A stretch of 64,000 bases of DNA from CALZKI01 sp045124055 (GCA_045124055.1 JBGVKZ010000055.1:62001-126000), one strand, 5' to 3'. Positions 1 through 7,830 are shown, numbered from the stretch's first letter. Numbers and translations are program-made. The notes: a model not told the origin generated them from the letters alone.

Positions 1-11
1 TCCCTAATTAC

Positions 12-40
12 ATTCTACCATATAAAAACTATTCCGTCAA
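12..40 (-). promoter_or_regulatory. Sigma-A-type promoter reading leftward off the window
   Basis: On the minus strand a -35 TTGACG is followed by a 17-bp spacer and a -10 TAGAAT. It lies just beyond the terminator at 57-95, so it restarts transcription for genes to the left of the window. Confidence 0.6.
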
Positions 41-56
41 GTAGTTTTACTTATTA

Positions 57-95
57 GTGAAAAGGCACAGAGAATTTCCTTGTTTCTCCGTGCCT
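57..95 (-). terminator. Rho-independent terminator after the tRNA cluster
   Basis: On the minus strand a 12-bp stem (AGGCACGGAGAA with TTCTCTGTGCCT, one G-U pair) is followed by a short T run. It ends the tRNA transcript and separates it from the next promoter. Confidence 0.75.
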
Positions 96-102
96 AGTTT
101 GC

Positions 103-178
103 TGGTGTGCCGTACTGGACTCGAACCAGCGACCCATTGCTTAAAAGGCAATTGCTCTGCCAACTGAGCTAACGGCAC
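103..178 (-). tRNA. tRNA-Lys (TTT)
   Basis: A full 76-nt cloverleaf on the minus strand with acceptor GTGCCGT/ACGGCAC, discriminator A and encoded CCA. The anticodon loop gives TTT. It is the last of three tRNAs in one leftward transcript. Confidence 0.95.
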
Positions 179-181
179 ATA

Positions 182-258
182 TGGTGGTTCCAGCGTGGCT
201 CGAACACGCAACTATCCAGTTATGAGCTGGAGGCTCTAACCAATTGAACTATGGAACC
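182..258 (-). tRNA. tRNA-Met (CAT)
   Basis: A 77-nt cloverleaf with acceptor GGTTCCA/TGGAACC and encoded CCA. The anticodon loop CTCATAA gives CAT. It could be an elongator tRNA-Met or a tRNA-Ile2 that needs lysidine modification; the sequence alone does not settle this. Confidence 0.93.
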
Positions 259-261
259 ATA

Positions 262-346
262 TGGTGCTACTGACGAGATTCGAACTCGTAAGGATTTCTC
301 CCAATGGATTTTAAGTCCATCGTGTATTCCGTTCCACCACAGTAGC
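262..346 (-). tRNA. tRNA-Leu (TAA)
   Basis: An 85-nt class II tRNA with a long variable arm, acceptor GCTACTG/CAGTAGC, encoded CCA and anticodon TAA. It is the first tRNA after the promoter at 369-397. Confidence 0.95.
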
Positions 347-368
347 ATATCTTCTTAACTACGAATAC

Positions 369-397
369 ATTATACTATAACCTTATAAGTTTGTCAA
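369..397 (-). promoter_or_regulatory. Sigma-A-type promoter of the tRNA operon
   Basis: On the minus strand TTGACA, 17-bp spacer, TATAAT, a consensus host promoter. The -10 ends about 23 bp before the first tRNA. Confidence 0.85.
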
Positions 398-498
398 GTT
401 ATTTTTTTAATTTTCCGACAACTCACAATGAATATTTATACAGAAATAAATGAATATTTAAAAACATCGATTATTCGTTGCGAATAGGTAAACCTAAT

Positions 499-621
499 TT
501 AGTTCAGACAATCATTGACTACTTCGTGTATTGCTTCTGTAACTGTGTCTGTCGAACAAAAGAATTTTCCGTCAACATACACCTCGTAATGTCCATACTT
601 TTCAAAAATCCGATAGTCCAT
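499..621 (-). CDS. Small hypothetical protein, 40 aa
   Basis: A 40-residue ORF beginning MDYRIFEKYGHYEVYVDGKF, with an AGGAGA ribosome site 9 nt before the ATG. It is the promoter-distal gene of the operon driven from 1864. The acidic, aromatic, beta-strand-like start resembles many small phage early proteins. Function unknown. Confidence 0.6.
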   Translation of the reverse strand: MDYRIFEKYGHYEVYVDGKFFCSTDTVTEAIHEVVNDCLN

Positions 622-632
622 TGTGTTCTCTC

Positions 633-797
633 CTACTTTTCTACCCAATCATTATTCCAACCGCTATGTCTTGTATTATAAGATTGTTTAATCTTAACCC
701 ATTCAAGCCAATAAAATACTCCGTTTACGTTTATCGGATACCAAGCAAACCGTTTGATGACTCTTTCTTCTCCAGTAAAAGGCTTTTTGATTTTCAT
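633..797 (-). CDS. Small hypothetical protein, 54 aa
   Basis: A 54-residue ORF starting MKIKKPFTGEERVIKRFAWY, tryptophan-rich at its C-terminus. It is preceded by GAGGT and the operon's standard spacer (AAAA..TTTTAAGAGG). Not recognised. Confidence 0.6.
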   Translation of the reverse strand: MKIKKPFTGEERVIKRFAWYPINVNGVFYWLEWVKIKQSYNTRHSGWNNDWVEK

Positions 798-831
798 TCG
801 CTTTACCTCTTAAATTCCAGATTTTATGTGC

Positions 832-1068
832 TTACTTATTTCTTACAAGATAGCCATAGTCTTTATATATTCCGTATTCAAGAACTGTTTCATTTGCGTG
901 TCCAACAAAATCAAGTTTTTCATACTTGCCTAGTTCAATAAGATAGATAGGAATAATGCCGAACAAAAACCATCCGATATAATCTATTGTCGTTACATTT
1001 TGAAACACCTTTCGTTCTTTATCCCACCATCTGCATTTAGTTTTCCGATAAAGCTTCTTAATAATCAT
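832..1068 (-). CDS. Putative single-span membrane protein, 78 aa
   Basis: A basic N-terminus (residues 1-14) is followed by a hydrophobic stretch around residues 30-47 (IGWFLFGIIPIYLIEL), which suggests one membrane segment. The start follows GAGGTAA. It shares the operon and spacer type of its neighbours. Function unknown. Confidence 0.65.
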   Translation of the reverse strand: MIIKKLYRKTKCRWWDKERKVFQNVTTIDYIGWFLFGIIPIYLIELGKYEKLDFVGHANETVLEYGIYKDYGYLVRNK

Positions 1069-1095
1069 ATATCATTACCTCTTAAAAGCTCGTTT

Positions 1096-1263
1096 TTAAT
1101 TGTTACTTTTCATATCTTGCATCATTCCATACACCTTATCATGCAAATCTTCAAACTGCTGAATTTTATCCAAGTTAGGAATTGGATTTTCTTCTCTACG
1201 AATAATTTCTGTTTCGATTGCAAACCTAATCATTCGCAATTCATCATAAGTAAAACCATACAT
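1096..1263 (-). CDS. Small hypothetical helical protein, 55 aa
   Basis: A 55-residue ORF starting MYGFTYDELRMIRFAIETEI, rich in charged helical residues, with GAGGTAA upstream of the ATG. Co-directional with tight neighbours. No family recognised. Confidence 0.6.
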   Translation of the reverse strand: MYGFTYDELRMIRFAIETEIIRREENPIPNLDKIQQFEDLHDKVYGMMQDMKSNN

Positions 1264-1304
1264 AAGTATTACCTCTTAAAATCTTGTTTTTATTAGTTAT
1301 TCTT

Positions 1305-1580
1305 TTATTCACACCAACTGCAATCACCCACATCTAATTCATCTTCCAAATGTTCTACAATTTCAAGATATTCTTCGTATGTAATATTGTATTTATTACA
1401 CACTTCTTTGATATGGGAAGAATCAATATTCCCTACAAAATGATTATTGATACACCCACCCCAATCATTGTTCTCCGAAACAGCTTCACCAAAATCATCT
1501 GTGTCTGCTTCAACGCCATTAATAGTAAACTCTTGTAATGCACAAGGAAGTCCGTAACAACCAATCGTTATTAATTCCAT
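1305..1580 (-). CDS. Hypothetical acidic protein, 91 aa
   Basis: An acidic protein with several cysteines (the C-terminus ends in CSWCE). The ATG follows GAGGTAAGAATT. Second gene of the operon from 1864. No domain recognised. Confidence 0.65.
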   Translation of the reverse strand: MELITIGCYGLPCALQEFTINGVEADTDDFGEAVSENNDWGGCINNHFVGNIDSSHIKEVCNKYNITYEEYLEIVEHLEDELDVGDCSWCE

Positions 1581-1606
1581 AATTCTTACCTCTTAAAATT
1601 GTGTTT

Positions 1607-1810
1607 TTAACACACGCCTAATGCATAAAGAATATCTTCAAAAACATTTGCTTCGATATTCTTTCCGTCAATCTCTGCAAAAACAACTTCATCGTCAAGC
1701 ATAGGAAGGGTACAATCATCGGAATACCAATCGTTGTTGATTTCTTCAACATTATTAAATTCTCTTTCGATTTCCATTCCGTCCACATTGATAGTCTTAA
1801 ACTTAATCAT
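1607..1810 (-). CDS. Hypothetical acidic protein, 67 aa
   Basis: First gene after the promoter at 1864-1892; GGAGG lies just upstream of the start. Strongly acidic with no recognised motif. Probably an early accessory protein by position. Confidence 0.65.
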   Translation of the reverse strand: MIKFKTINVDGMEIEREFNNVEEINNDWYSDDCTLPMLDDEVVFAEIDGKNIEANVFEDILYALGVC

Positions 1811-1863
1811 AATTATTTTCCTCCATTAAATTCTTCAATAAATTCTTCTCTTATCTTGATAAT

Positions 1864-1892
1864 ATTATATCACAATAACTTCCATTTGTCAA
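1864..1892 (-). promoter_or_regulatory. Sigma-A-type promoter
   Basis: On the minus strand TTGACA, 17 bp, TATAAT, a perfect consensus. It drives the run of small genes from 1810 down to 499. Confidence 0.88.
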
Positions 1893-1923
1893 GTAGTTTT
1901 TTAGAAAATTCTGAAAATTTATT

Positions 1924-2169
1924 TTAGATAAATTCCACTTCGTTCATGTCAAAGTCAACATAATAATTGGCTTCGTTCTCGCAACCTTTAACGGAACATG
2001 TGGCACAAGCACCACCACCATCGTCCACTCTGTTGCCTAAGATGCTTCTGTACTTGTTATGACAATGCGGACACATTTCTACCCAATAAGAACTATATTC
2101 TTCCGTGTTATCTTCGTAATCATCGAACACAATCTGCTTGCCACGCTTAGATGTATAAATCATATTCAT
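1924..2169 (-). CDS. Zinc-binding-type small protein, 81 aa
   Basis: Two CxxC pairs (CPHC near residue 35 and CATC near residue 55) suggest one zinc ribbon. The start is set at 2169 because GGAGG lies 9 nt upstream; an in-frame start 18 nt further upstream sits on that ribosome site. It follows the zinc-rich gene at 2184-2612 and probably belongs to the same unit. Function unknown. Confidence 0.65.
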   Translation of the reverse strand: MNMIYTSKRGKQIVFDDYEDNTEEYSSYWVEMCPHCHNKYRSILGNRVDDGGGACATCSVKGCENEANYYVDFDMNEVEFI

Positions 2170-2183
2170 GACTAAATCCTCCG

Positions 2184-2612
2184 TCAATTCCTAGTAATTC
2201 CTCTAAAACACTTGCCACCACATTCGGTCTTGCACCAATCACACTCATGCACTTCTCCATCTTCGCATACAGTATGTTGGCACTCGTCACACAAGAAAAT
2301 CTCCTTGCCACAATGCTTACAGACCGCCACAAAACCAGAAACTTCCGTATCCCACATCGGATATACATTTTCATTATCACAATGCGGACACACTTCCACG
2401 GCTTCAAAGTAACTGCCATCCTTTTGTTCGATTTCCTCCATCAAATCAGAATAACAATCAATATAAGTTTCGGTCACATCCTCATTAAAACCGCAACCCA
2501 TAACAACAAACTGTTTTTCTTCCAGAGCATCTGCAATTTCATCGGCAAGATTTACTCCGTCCACAGTATCATCCACAAGGATATCAATGCTAATCTGCTT
2601 AACTCTTTTCAT
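2184..2612 (-). CDS. Multi-zinc-ribbon hypothetical protein, 142 aa
   Basis: The N-terminal ~70 residues form an acidic alpha/beta segment. The C-terminal half carries four CxxC motifs (CPHC, CKHC, CDEC, CDWC), enough for two zinc ribbons. Such proteins usually bind nucleic acid or partner proteins; no specific role can be assigned. A start at 2612 fits the ribosome site GGAGG. Confidence 0.7.
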   Translation of the reverse strand: MKRVKQISIDILVDDTVDGVNLADEIADALEEKQFVVMGCGFNEDVTETYIDCYSDLMEEIEQKDGSYFEAVEVCPHCDNENVYPMWDTEVSGFVAVCKHCGKEIFLCDECQHTVCEDGEVHECDWCKTECGGKCFRGITRN

Positions 2613-2633
2613 ACTGTTGCCTCCATTAATTAT

Positions 2634-2867
2634 CTATACTTCTTCTTTTTCCATAATCAACTTGCCTTTGTCTTTTGCAAGCAAGTAGATAAACCACGTT
2701 TCATCCCATATATAGTTGTTCAAAAAACTTTCCAAGTCCACACCTTTTCGCTCGTTCATATCATCTAGTCTTTCAAGAATATCAACAAGCCAATCTTTAG
2801 GTACTTCAAAATACTTACAATAATCTTTATCATCATCTGGAAAAGTACAAAGTCCAATGTTTTCCAT
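2634..2867 (-). CDS. Hypothetical acidic protein, 77 aa
   Basis: The start is chosen at 2867 (MENIGL) because GGAGGATATGTC directly precedes it; an upstream in-frame ATG at 2888 lacks a site. Acidic, helix-rich, no recognised family. Co-directional with 2184-2612. Confidence 0.65.
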   Translation of the reverse strand: MENIGLCTFPDDDKDYCKYFEVPKDWLVDILERLDDMNERKGVDLESFLNNYIWDETWFIYLLAKDKGKLIMEKEEV

Positions 2868-2915
2868 GACATATCCTCCGTTTACCAAAAAATTTTAATA
2901 TTTAAAATCATTATT

Positions 2916-3083
2916 TTATTTGCCACAATTAAAAAACTTATTAGGCTCTCCACCACTAAAAGAAGCATTTAACTTAGTACAGAAGTTATACGGCACAACT
3001 GAATGTGTAATAATCTTCCGACAATCACAATTCCTACACTTCTTAGGACACCTACTATCAACACTATCTTTCTTATTTGCCAT
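2916..3083 (-). CDS. Small cysteine-rich protein, 55 aa, paralog of 4213-4380
   Basis: Starts MANKKDSVDSRCPKKC and has six cysteines (CPKKCRNCDC near residues 12-21, then C36 and C53), suggesting a small zinc-binding fold. The gene at 4213-4380 encodes an almost identical 55-residue protein, so this is a recent local duplication. GGAGG precedes the ATG. Function unknown. Confidence 0.7.
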   Translation of the reverse strand: MANKKDSVDSRCPKKCRNCDCRKIITHSVVPYNFCTKLNASFSGGEPNKFFNCGK

Positions 3084-3122
3084 ATAAACCTCCATGTTAA
3101 AATCACTCTTTTATGTGGTATA

Positions 3123-3473
3123 TTATTTTTCTATTACCCTATATTCATTTCCGTTTACAGATACGATTTCATATTTTGTATGAAAGTCATTAAAGCTAAC
3201 ACTATCATCAATCGTAACCGTGTATTCCATATGTGTATTGTTATAGTTGTTAATTTGGACTATCCAAAAAACAACATACACAACGACTAACAATATTGAA
3301 CAAATAATAGTTGTAATTTTGCCTTGTTTGTCCACCAAACTATATTTATACACACATCTATATAACAGCAAAACACAGACTATAAGTAAAGTAACGAAAA
3401 TTCCAAGTCCAATCAATGAAGGAAGTTCAACAACTCTGCAAAGATGCTCTTCAATAATAGTAACACCATTCAT
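3123..3473 (-). CDS. Two-span membrane protein, 116 aa
   Basis: Hydrophobic segments at about residues 18-38 and 55-73 indicate two membrane helices. The C-terminal ~40 residues are polar and strand-rich. A short basic linker (YKYSLVDKQGK) lies between the helices. It may act at the host membrane early in infection; that is inference from topology only. Confidence 0.7.
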   Translation of the reverse strand: MNGVTIIEEHLCRVVELPSLIGLGIFVTLLIVCVLLLYRCVYKYSLVDKQGKITTIICSILLVVVYVVFWIVQINNYNNTHMEYTVTIDDSVSFNDFHTKYEIVSVNGNEYRVIEK

Positions 3474-3499
3474 ATTATTTACCTCTTAAAATCGTCATT

Positions 3500-3721
3500 T
3501 TATTTACATAACCCATGCTCTCTTAATGTTTGCTCAATAAGGTCATAAGACATAGCCATATAGTTAATTCCGCACGAATGGTCATTTTCTTCATCTCTGT
3601 TCAACTTATTTATTTCATGTAAAATAATACCTTGAAATGTGCCAAGTGCCTTTTCCATTGTGAATTTTTCATAACACATTTGACACTCTTTACATTTCTT
3701 TTTTCTATAATGATGTTCCAT
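3500..3721 (-). CDS. Hypothetical cysteine-containing protein, 73 aa
   Basis: A basic N-terminus (MEHHYRKKKCKECQMC) with a CxxCxxC cluster, then an amphipathic helical region. Start after GAGGTGTTAAT. No recognised family. Confidence 0.6.
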   Translation of the reverse strand: MEHHYRKKKCKECQMCYEKFTMEKALGTFQGIILHEINKLNRDEENDHSCGINYMAMSYDLIEQTLREHGLCK

Positions 3722-3746
3722 ATTAACACCTCATAAAATTATCCTT

Positions 3747-4184
3747 TTAAGCCAAACCAAGTAGTCTGCGTTCTTCTAAAGACAACTTTGCAAGTGCTTC
3801 TGCTTTCTTTTCTTCCGTTGTTTTCTTGTTTGTTACCAACCTTACACAACCATAAAAATTACTTTCTTTTACATCTACAGGACGATTCTTCATAAGACTA
3901 CCAACTTCAACAACTCTAGTACCTTTGTCCATATCCCAAGTACCAGAACCAATATCAAGTTGAATATCTACAGTTTTGCTTTTTGGTGTCATATCAAGCT
4001 TATAATCATGTGGATTTATTGCTTTAAAAGTAAGACAATAACAACATCTATCAGCTAATGCAAATGCGATTTCATCAATGTTTCCCTCATAAGTACCAAA
4101 GTTACGCACAGAACGACCTTCGCAATCTCCTTCCGTTGTAACATTCCACAATCCGTAAACCTTATCATATGGTGCTTTAATCAT
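3747..4184 (-). CDS. Hypothetical protein, 145 aa
   Basis: The start is set at 4184 (MIKAPYDKVYGLWN) by GGAGGAAATATT; an upstream in-frame start at 4253 overlaps the preceding gene. The protein is mixed alpha/beta with a lysine-rich tail (KKTTEEKKAEALAKL). No domain recognised. Confidence 0.65.
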   Translation of the reverse strand: MIKAPYDKVYGLWNVTTEGDCEGRSVRNFGTYEGNIDEIAFALADRCCYCLTFKAINPHDYKLDMTPKSKTVDIQLDIGSGTWDMDKGTRVVEVGSLMKNRPVDVKESNFYGCVRLVTNKKTTEEKKAEALAKLSLEERRLLGLA

Positions 4185-4212
4185 AATATTTCCTCCACTT
4201 AAAATTACATTT

Positions 4213-4380
4213 TTATTTTCCACAATTAAAGAATTTATTAGGTTCTCCACCACTAAACGATGCGTTCAGTTTGGTGCAAAAGTTATACGGCACAACAGAA
4301 TGTGTTATAACTTTTCTACAATCACAGTTCTTACACTTCTTAGGACATTTGCTATCAACATTATCTTTCTTGTTTGCCAT
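4213..4380 (-). CDS. Small cysteine-rich protein, 55 aa, paralog of 2916-3083
   Basis: Starts MANKKDNVDSKCPKKC; same six cysteines and same length as the 2916-3083 product, differing at only a few positions. First gene after the promoter at 4450. Probable small zinc protein of unknown role. Confidence 0.7.
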   Translation of the reverse strand: MANKKDNVDSKCPKKCKNCDCRKVITHSVVPYNFCTKLNASFSGGEPNKFFNCGK

Positions 4381-4449
4381 AACAACCTCCACTTAAAATA
4401 ATTCTTTTATCATCTATATCTTTCGTTGTTACTTTGTTTTTCCGATAGG

Positions 4450-4478
4450 ATTATATCATATATTTTCCTACCTGTCAA
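4450..4478 (-). promoter_or_regulatory. Sigma-A-type promoter
   Basis: On the minus strand TTGACA, 17 bp, TATAAT. Starts the 4380-1924 gene run and lies just downstream of the terminator at 4516-4553. Confidence 0.88.
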
Positions 4479-4515
4479 GCATCTTTTTTAATTTTCCAAA
4501 AACTTATTTTCCATA

Positions 4516-4553
4516 GAAAAGGCAGATAGAATTGTTTGATTTTCCATCTGCCT
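4516..4553 (-). terminator. Rho-independent terminator
   Basis: On the minus strand an AGGCAGAT/ATCTGCCT stem is followed by TTTTC. It closes the transcript that ends with the 4566-4772 gene. Its layout matches that of the terminator at 57-95. Confidence 0.65.
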
Positions 4554-4565
4554 AGTCCAACTTGC

Positions 4566-4772
4566 TTATCTAAACTTTGCTCCAACTTTCATTAAACTTG
4601 CCATGATAACTTTTGTTTCCGCTTCTCCAAATTCCATTTGCAATCGCAACATATTATACATTTGCTCAAAAGTCATTTGCTCATTGAAATACATTGTATT
4701 ATCTTTGTATTCTTCAATGATTTCATTGCATTGCTTTTCGCTCCAATGTTTGTATTGACCTTGCACAGTCAT
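4566..4772 (-). CDS. Hypothetical helical protein, 68 aa
   Basis: The start is set at 4772 (MTVQGQYKHW) where AAGGA is 10 nt upstream; the in-frame GTG at 4781 would touch that site. Mostly helical, methionine-rich. Last gene before a terminator. Function unknown. Confidence 0.6.
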   Translation of the reverse strand: MTVQGQYKHWSEKQCNEIIEEYKDNTMYFNEQMTFEQMYNMLRLQMEFGEAETKVIMASLMKVGAKFR

Positions 4773-4789
4773 TTCAGACACATCCTTTG

Positions 4790-5263
4790 TTAATATTCAT
4801 CTTCATCTTCATCTTCATATTCGTCTTCATCATCCCAATAATCATCATCGTCTTCATCATCAGGGTATTCTTCATACTTGAATTTTCCGTCATGACTATA
4901 AATCGTGTCAACCTTCTCAATCTCATTCTGTTCTGCAAGGTAGTTTTCGTCCAACAACTTATCTGCAAGTTCTTGCAACAAGTCTTCATAATCACTTCTA
5001 TTCATGCAAATTTCAATCTTATCAAGAATTTCTCCGACACTTGTATGTTCGTAAAGCCAGTTAGCATAGCTAGACAAATCATTTGCCCAACCTTCCAAGT
5101 GGTGTGTATTGTCGAACACATCACCATCATTATACCATTTGTAAATCAGCTTGTTTACTGCCGTTACAATCTGCATAGCCTTTGTAGCACCTTCGCCTTT
5201 GTACGGCAAATATTTATCGTTTATTTCTTCAAACTTATTATAATAATCCCAGCTAACAGCCAT
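4790..5263 (-). CDS. Hypothetical protein with very acidic tail, 157 aa
   Basis: A helical N-terminal domain of ~130 residues is followed by a run of ~26 residues that are almost all Asp, Glu and Tyr. Such tails are typical of DNA mimics and of proteins that bind basic partners; that function is only inferred here. Start follows GGAGGTAATTAAA. Confidence 0.65.
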   Translation of the reverse strand: MAVSWDYYNKFEEINDKYLPYKGEGATKAMQIVTAVNKLIYKWYNDGDVFDNTHHLEGWANDLSSYANWLYEHTSVGEILDKIEICMNRSDYEDLLQELADKLLDENYLAEQNEIEKVDTIYSHDGKFKYEEYPDDEDDDDYWDDEDEYEDEDEDEY

Positions 5264-5280
5264 TTTAATTACCTCCCTAA

Positions 5281-5664
5281 TTAAATTTCAAAACAGCTTA
5301 AATTCCAAGCGTTTCCAAGTTCAAAATAAACCCCATACTTCGCAAAGATTTTTCTAAATTCATCTTCCAGATTCGCCCAACCTCTTGCATAGCCATTCAG
5401 AACACCGTATAAGCTTCCTTCAAAACTCATGCTCAAGATATTAGGCTCACGGACATACTCAAAATAATCCTTCGGGTCTGCCACATCTTCAAAATATCTG
5501 CGCTCATTGTAGCAAAATTCCGTATGGTCTTTATTAGCTGTACTCCACCGCTTGCCATTGAAATAGATTGCAACATCAATCCACATTTCATGGTCTACTA
5601 ACCAATTGAAAACTTCCGTTGCAAGCTGTTCTCTTTGTTCCGCTGTCAAGACTTCATTTGCCAT
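5281..5664 (-). CDS. Hypothetical protein under the duplicated operator module, 127 aa
   Basis: The start is set at 5664 (MANEVLTAEQREQLATEVF) by CGGAGGAAATTAAA. A longer in-frame reading to 5766 runs through two palindromic operators and is unlikely. N-terminal helix then mixed alpha/beta, tryptophan-rich; similar small proteins are common in mobile elements, but no family is recognised. It is the only left-arm gene sharing its promoter module with the right-arm gene at 15.88 kb. Confidence 0.65.
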   Translation of the reverse strand: MANEVLTAEQREQLATEVFNWLVDHEMWIDVAIYFNGKRWSTANKDHTEFCYNERRYFEDVADPKDYFEYVREPNILSMSFEGSLYGVLNGYARGWANLEDEFRKIFAKYGVYFELGNAWNLSCFEI

Positions 5665-5690
5665 TTTAATTTCCTCCGTTTCATTGACCA

Positions 5691-5812
5691 CCGCACATTT
5701 TGTACGGCGGTAATGATAAAATACACTCTGACCACTGTACATTTTGTACGTTATTTTTCCGTTCATACATATAAGAATATCTATATATAAGTATACTAAT
5801 GAACGGCGTTCA
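5691..5812 (-). promoter_or_regulatory. Promoter/operator module, copy 1 (for 5281-5664)
   Basis: Read on the minus strand: palindrome TGAACGCCGTTCA (5800-5812), an AT-rich stretch with TAGTATACTTATATA, GAACGGAAAAATA, then two near-palindromes of the form CGTACA-N3-TGTACG (5735-5751 and 5691-5707), each followed by GTGGTCA. The same order of elements recurs in the opposite orientation at 15717-15846. Probably a repressor-controlled promoter. Confidence 0.7.
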
Positions 5813-5850
5813 TTTTTTGGATATTGCCTCTGCCAATATTATATCATGCT

Positions 5851-6369
5851 TTAACAATTGGCTTTTACATCTTCTCTTGTAATTGTTCCGTGTGTCCATG
5901 CACCGCCATAGCAACCGATACTAGGAAACATTTCAAGTAAGATATTCTTAATTCCTTCCAGATAGTTCTGGTAATGTTTCTTCTGCAATCCTTCCAAGTG
6001 ATTATCGTAATCATCCTCTTTCTGGATTAGCTTTACTGCATAACTCCATTCGTTATCTTCAATAACGATTTCAAACAGGCTATTTTCCATGATAGTTTCA
6101 TAGTCATTTCCAGTTGAAACAAAACTTTTGAATTTCTTTTCCATTGCGGAAGTAAACTCTTGAATAAAATCATCGTAATAAATTCCAGACAAGATATCAT
6201 CATAATCAAAGTTATCATAATCTTCTGGATAGTTCATTTCACATTGCATTTTCTGTTCATATTCTCCATTTTCATCTTCTTTCTTTGCAATGTAGCAATC
6301 AATGTAATCTCTGTCAACATAATACAATCCTTCATATTCTCCGAATACGCAACTATTACCTCTGCCCAT
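5851..6369 (-). CDS. Hypothetical acidic protein, 172 aa
   Basis: The start is set at 6369 (MGRGNSCVFGEYEGLYYVD) after AAAGGAGTGTTTATC. Asp/Glu/Tyr-rich in residues 20-70, then helical. Preceded by the structured RNA element at 6404-6479. No family recognised. Confidence 0.65.
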   Translation of the reverse strand: MGRGNSCVFGEYEGLYYVDRDYIDCYIAKKEDENGEYEQKMQCEMNYPEDYDNFDYDDILSGIYYDDFIQEFTSAMEKKFKSFVSTGNDYETIMENSLFEIVIEDNEWSYAVKLIQKEDDYDNHLEGLQKKHYQNYLEGIKNILLEMFPSIGCYGGAWTHGTITREDVKANC

Positions 6370-6403
6370 GATAAACACTCCTTTTGTTTTGTATATATTT
6401 ATG

Positions 6404-6479
6404 TTTAATAACTCAAAACTGGATGGAAAATACTTTTCTTCGGCTTATTAAATTTTCCATCCAATGTTCAATCATTAAA
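6404..6479 (-). ncRNA. Structured intergenic RNA, motif A copy 1
   Basis: On the minus strand: outer stem UUUAAU/AUUAAA, 5' internal strand UUGAACAU, a 12-bp stem UGGAUGGAAAAU/AUUUUCCAUCCA, and 3' internal strand UUUUGAG. The same layout occurs at 8595, 9833 and 12903 with unrelated stem sequences. It overlaps the stop codon of 6475-6609 and precedes the next ribosome site. Confidence 0.55.
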
Positions 6480-6609
6480 ATCTTTCAATGTAATCTTCTG
6501 GTTTTCCTCCAAGATTTTCAGACGCAATATTTTTTGCGCTATCCAATGATACGGCGAATACATCTACAATTTCTCCATCAATCTTATTTTTCAAGTAATA
6601 CATGAACAT
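6475..6609 (-). CDS. Small hypothetical protein, 44 aa
   Basis: A 44-residue ORF starting MFMYYLKNKIDGEIVDVFAV with GGGAGG upstream. Its stop codon lies inside the outer stem of the RNA element at 6404-6479. Not recognised. Confidence 0.6.
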   Translation of the reverse strand: MFMYYLKNKIDGEIVDVFAVSLDSAKNIASENLGGKPEDYIERF

Positions 6610-6637
6610 GATTTCCACCTCCCTTAAATATGGTAGC

Positions 6638-6913
6638 TTATATAATCCCTTCATCTTCTAATGCGGTTTCAATACCATCATAAGTTTCACAAACAACTTC
6701 CATAATGGTAGGCAACATAATTTTTTCTCCGTTGCTTTTCTTTGTGTATTCCAGTTCTTTGACATTGCTATTCATCCGTACAACAAGATAGCAAGTTTCA
6801 TCACCATAGCTGTTATTTTCCAAAAGGGCATAACCTTTGTATGTGTCAATCACGCTCCATCTGTTGTAATAACCCTTTACCTTGTAATCAATGCCATTCT
6901 TTACGCTATCCAT
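6638..6913 (-). CDS. Hypothetical protein, 91 aa
   Basis: Start at 6913 (MDSVKNGIDYKVKGYYNRW) chosen because GGAGG is 8 nt upstream; an in-frame TTG 6 nt earlier is less likely. Beta-rich with an acidic C-terminus. No family recognised. Confidence 0.65.
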   Translation of the reverse strand: MDSVKNGIDYKVKGYYNRWSVIDTYKGYALLENNSYGDETCYLVVRMNSNVKELEYTKKSNGEKIMLPTIMEVVCETYDGIETALEDEGII

Positions 6914-6928
6914 TCTCAAATCCTCCGT

Positions 6929-7105
6929 TTAAATAATTCCGTTTTCTCTAAACTCTTTTCTCAAACCAAACTGCCTTGCCAATCTTTCAAATCTTAGTTG
7001 TTGTATGTGTAGTTCGTAGTAGCTATAATTATGATTGTCAAAGTCATGTTGCCATTGAATAGCTTCTTGCCTTGCCTTTTCTTTATTGGCTTGATACTTG
7101 GTCAT
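6929..7105 (-). CDS. Small basic helical protein, 58 aa
   Basis: A 58-residue ORF starting MTKYQANKEKARQEAIQWQH. Glutamine-, arginine- and lysine-rich, probably one long helix or coiled coil. AGGAGG is well placed. Function unknown. Confidence 0.6.
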   Translation of the reverse strand: MTKYQANKEKARQEAIQWQHDFDNHNYSYYELHIQQLRFERLARQFGLRKEFRENGII

Positions 7106-7140
7106 GGTTAAAACCTCCTAAAATAGTAGTTTATGTGCTA

Positions 7141-7593
7141 TTAAATTTCCATCTGCATTACAATCCATGTAGGCTCAATATAAGGGAAAATTACTTGTCT
7201 TTCGCTTTCTCTTTGTTCGTAAATGCTTTCCCAAATACTTTCCAATTCATTTGGATATTGATAAGCAAAGATTTCATCGGAAAAATTATAAAAGTCTGTT
7301 TCTAGGCACAACTCGTCTGGAACATCTAACACAAGTACCTTCCATTCACTTGTAAAGTCCATTCCAATCATACTAAAGGCTATTTCAATAGCTTCTTCCA
7401 TGCTATCTGTTAACAGCTTAGAAAACGCCCAAAAGAAAGAATTATAATTTGTATTCTTTTTCTGGTTATAATCATTGAACAGTCTTTTATATACTTCTAA
7501 TGCGTTAGAGTGATTGCATTTGTTTGGGTCTGCATAAATTCTAGTATTTGTGTTTGTGTTTAATTCTGTACTTTGAATTGTTAAGACTTTCAT
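7141..7593 (-). CDS. Hypothetical protein, 150 aa
   Basis: Start at 7593 (MKVLTIQSTELN) after GAGGTAAACATT. Mixed alpha/beta with an aromatic acidic C-terminal half. No recognised domain. Confidence 0.65.
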   Translation of the reverse strand: MKVLTIQSTELNTNTNTRIYADPNKCNHSNALEVYKRLFNDYNQKKNTNYNSFFWAFSKLLTDSMEEAIEIAFSMIGMDFTSEWKVLVLDVPDELCLETDFYNFSDEIFAYQYPNELESIWESIYEQRESERQVIFPYIEPTWIVMQMEI

Positions 7594-7635
7594 AATGTTT
7601 ACCTCTTGCATGTAAAATAGTAGTTTTATGTGGTC

Positions 7636-7830
7636 TTAAACTGCAATGGTGATTGCTCCGTCAATGGTATTTACACGGATAATATCTTCATTCATATACT
7701 TATTCATCTTTTCTTCCCATGCGGTCTTAGTGATTTCGCACATCTTCCCATTGAAAACTTCCGCACATCCATCATAAATGATAATGTGAGTACCACCGCT
7801 AATTACCGCCAAAATGTTCCATAACTTCAT
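7636..7830 (-). CDS. Hypothetical protein, 64 aa
   Basis: Starts MKLWNILAVISGGTHIIIYD and ends in beta-like RVNTIDGAITIAV; suggests a small beta-sheet domain. GGAGGT precedes the ATG. Function unknown. Confidence 0.6.
   Translation of the reverse strand: MKLWNILAVISGGTHIIIYDGCAEVFNGKMCEITKTAWEEKMNKYMNEDIIRVNTIDGAITIAV

Noticed and set aside
4850..4860. TCATCAG on the + strand (CTGATGA on minus) in 4790-5263
   Set aside because: Within a coding region and without GAAA or pairing stems; not a ribozyme.
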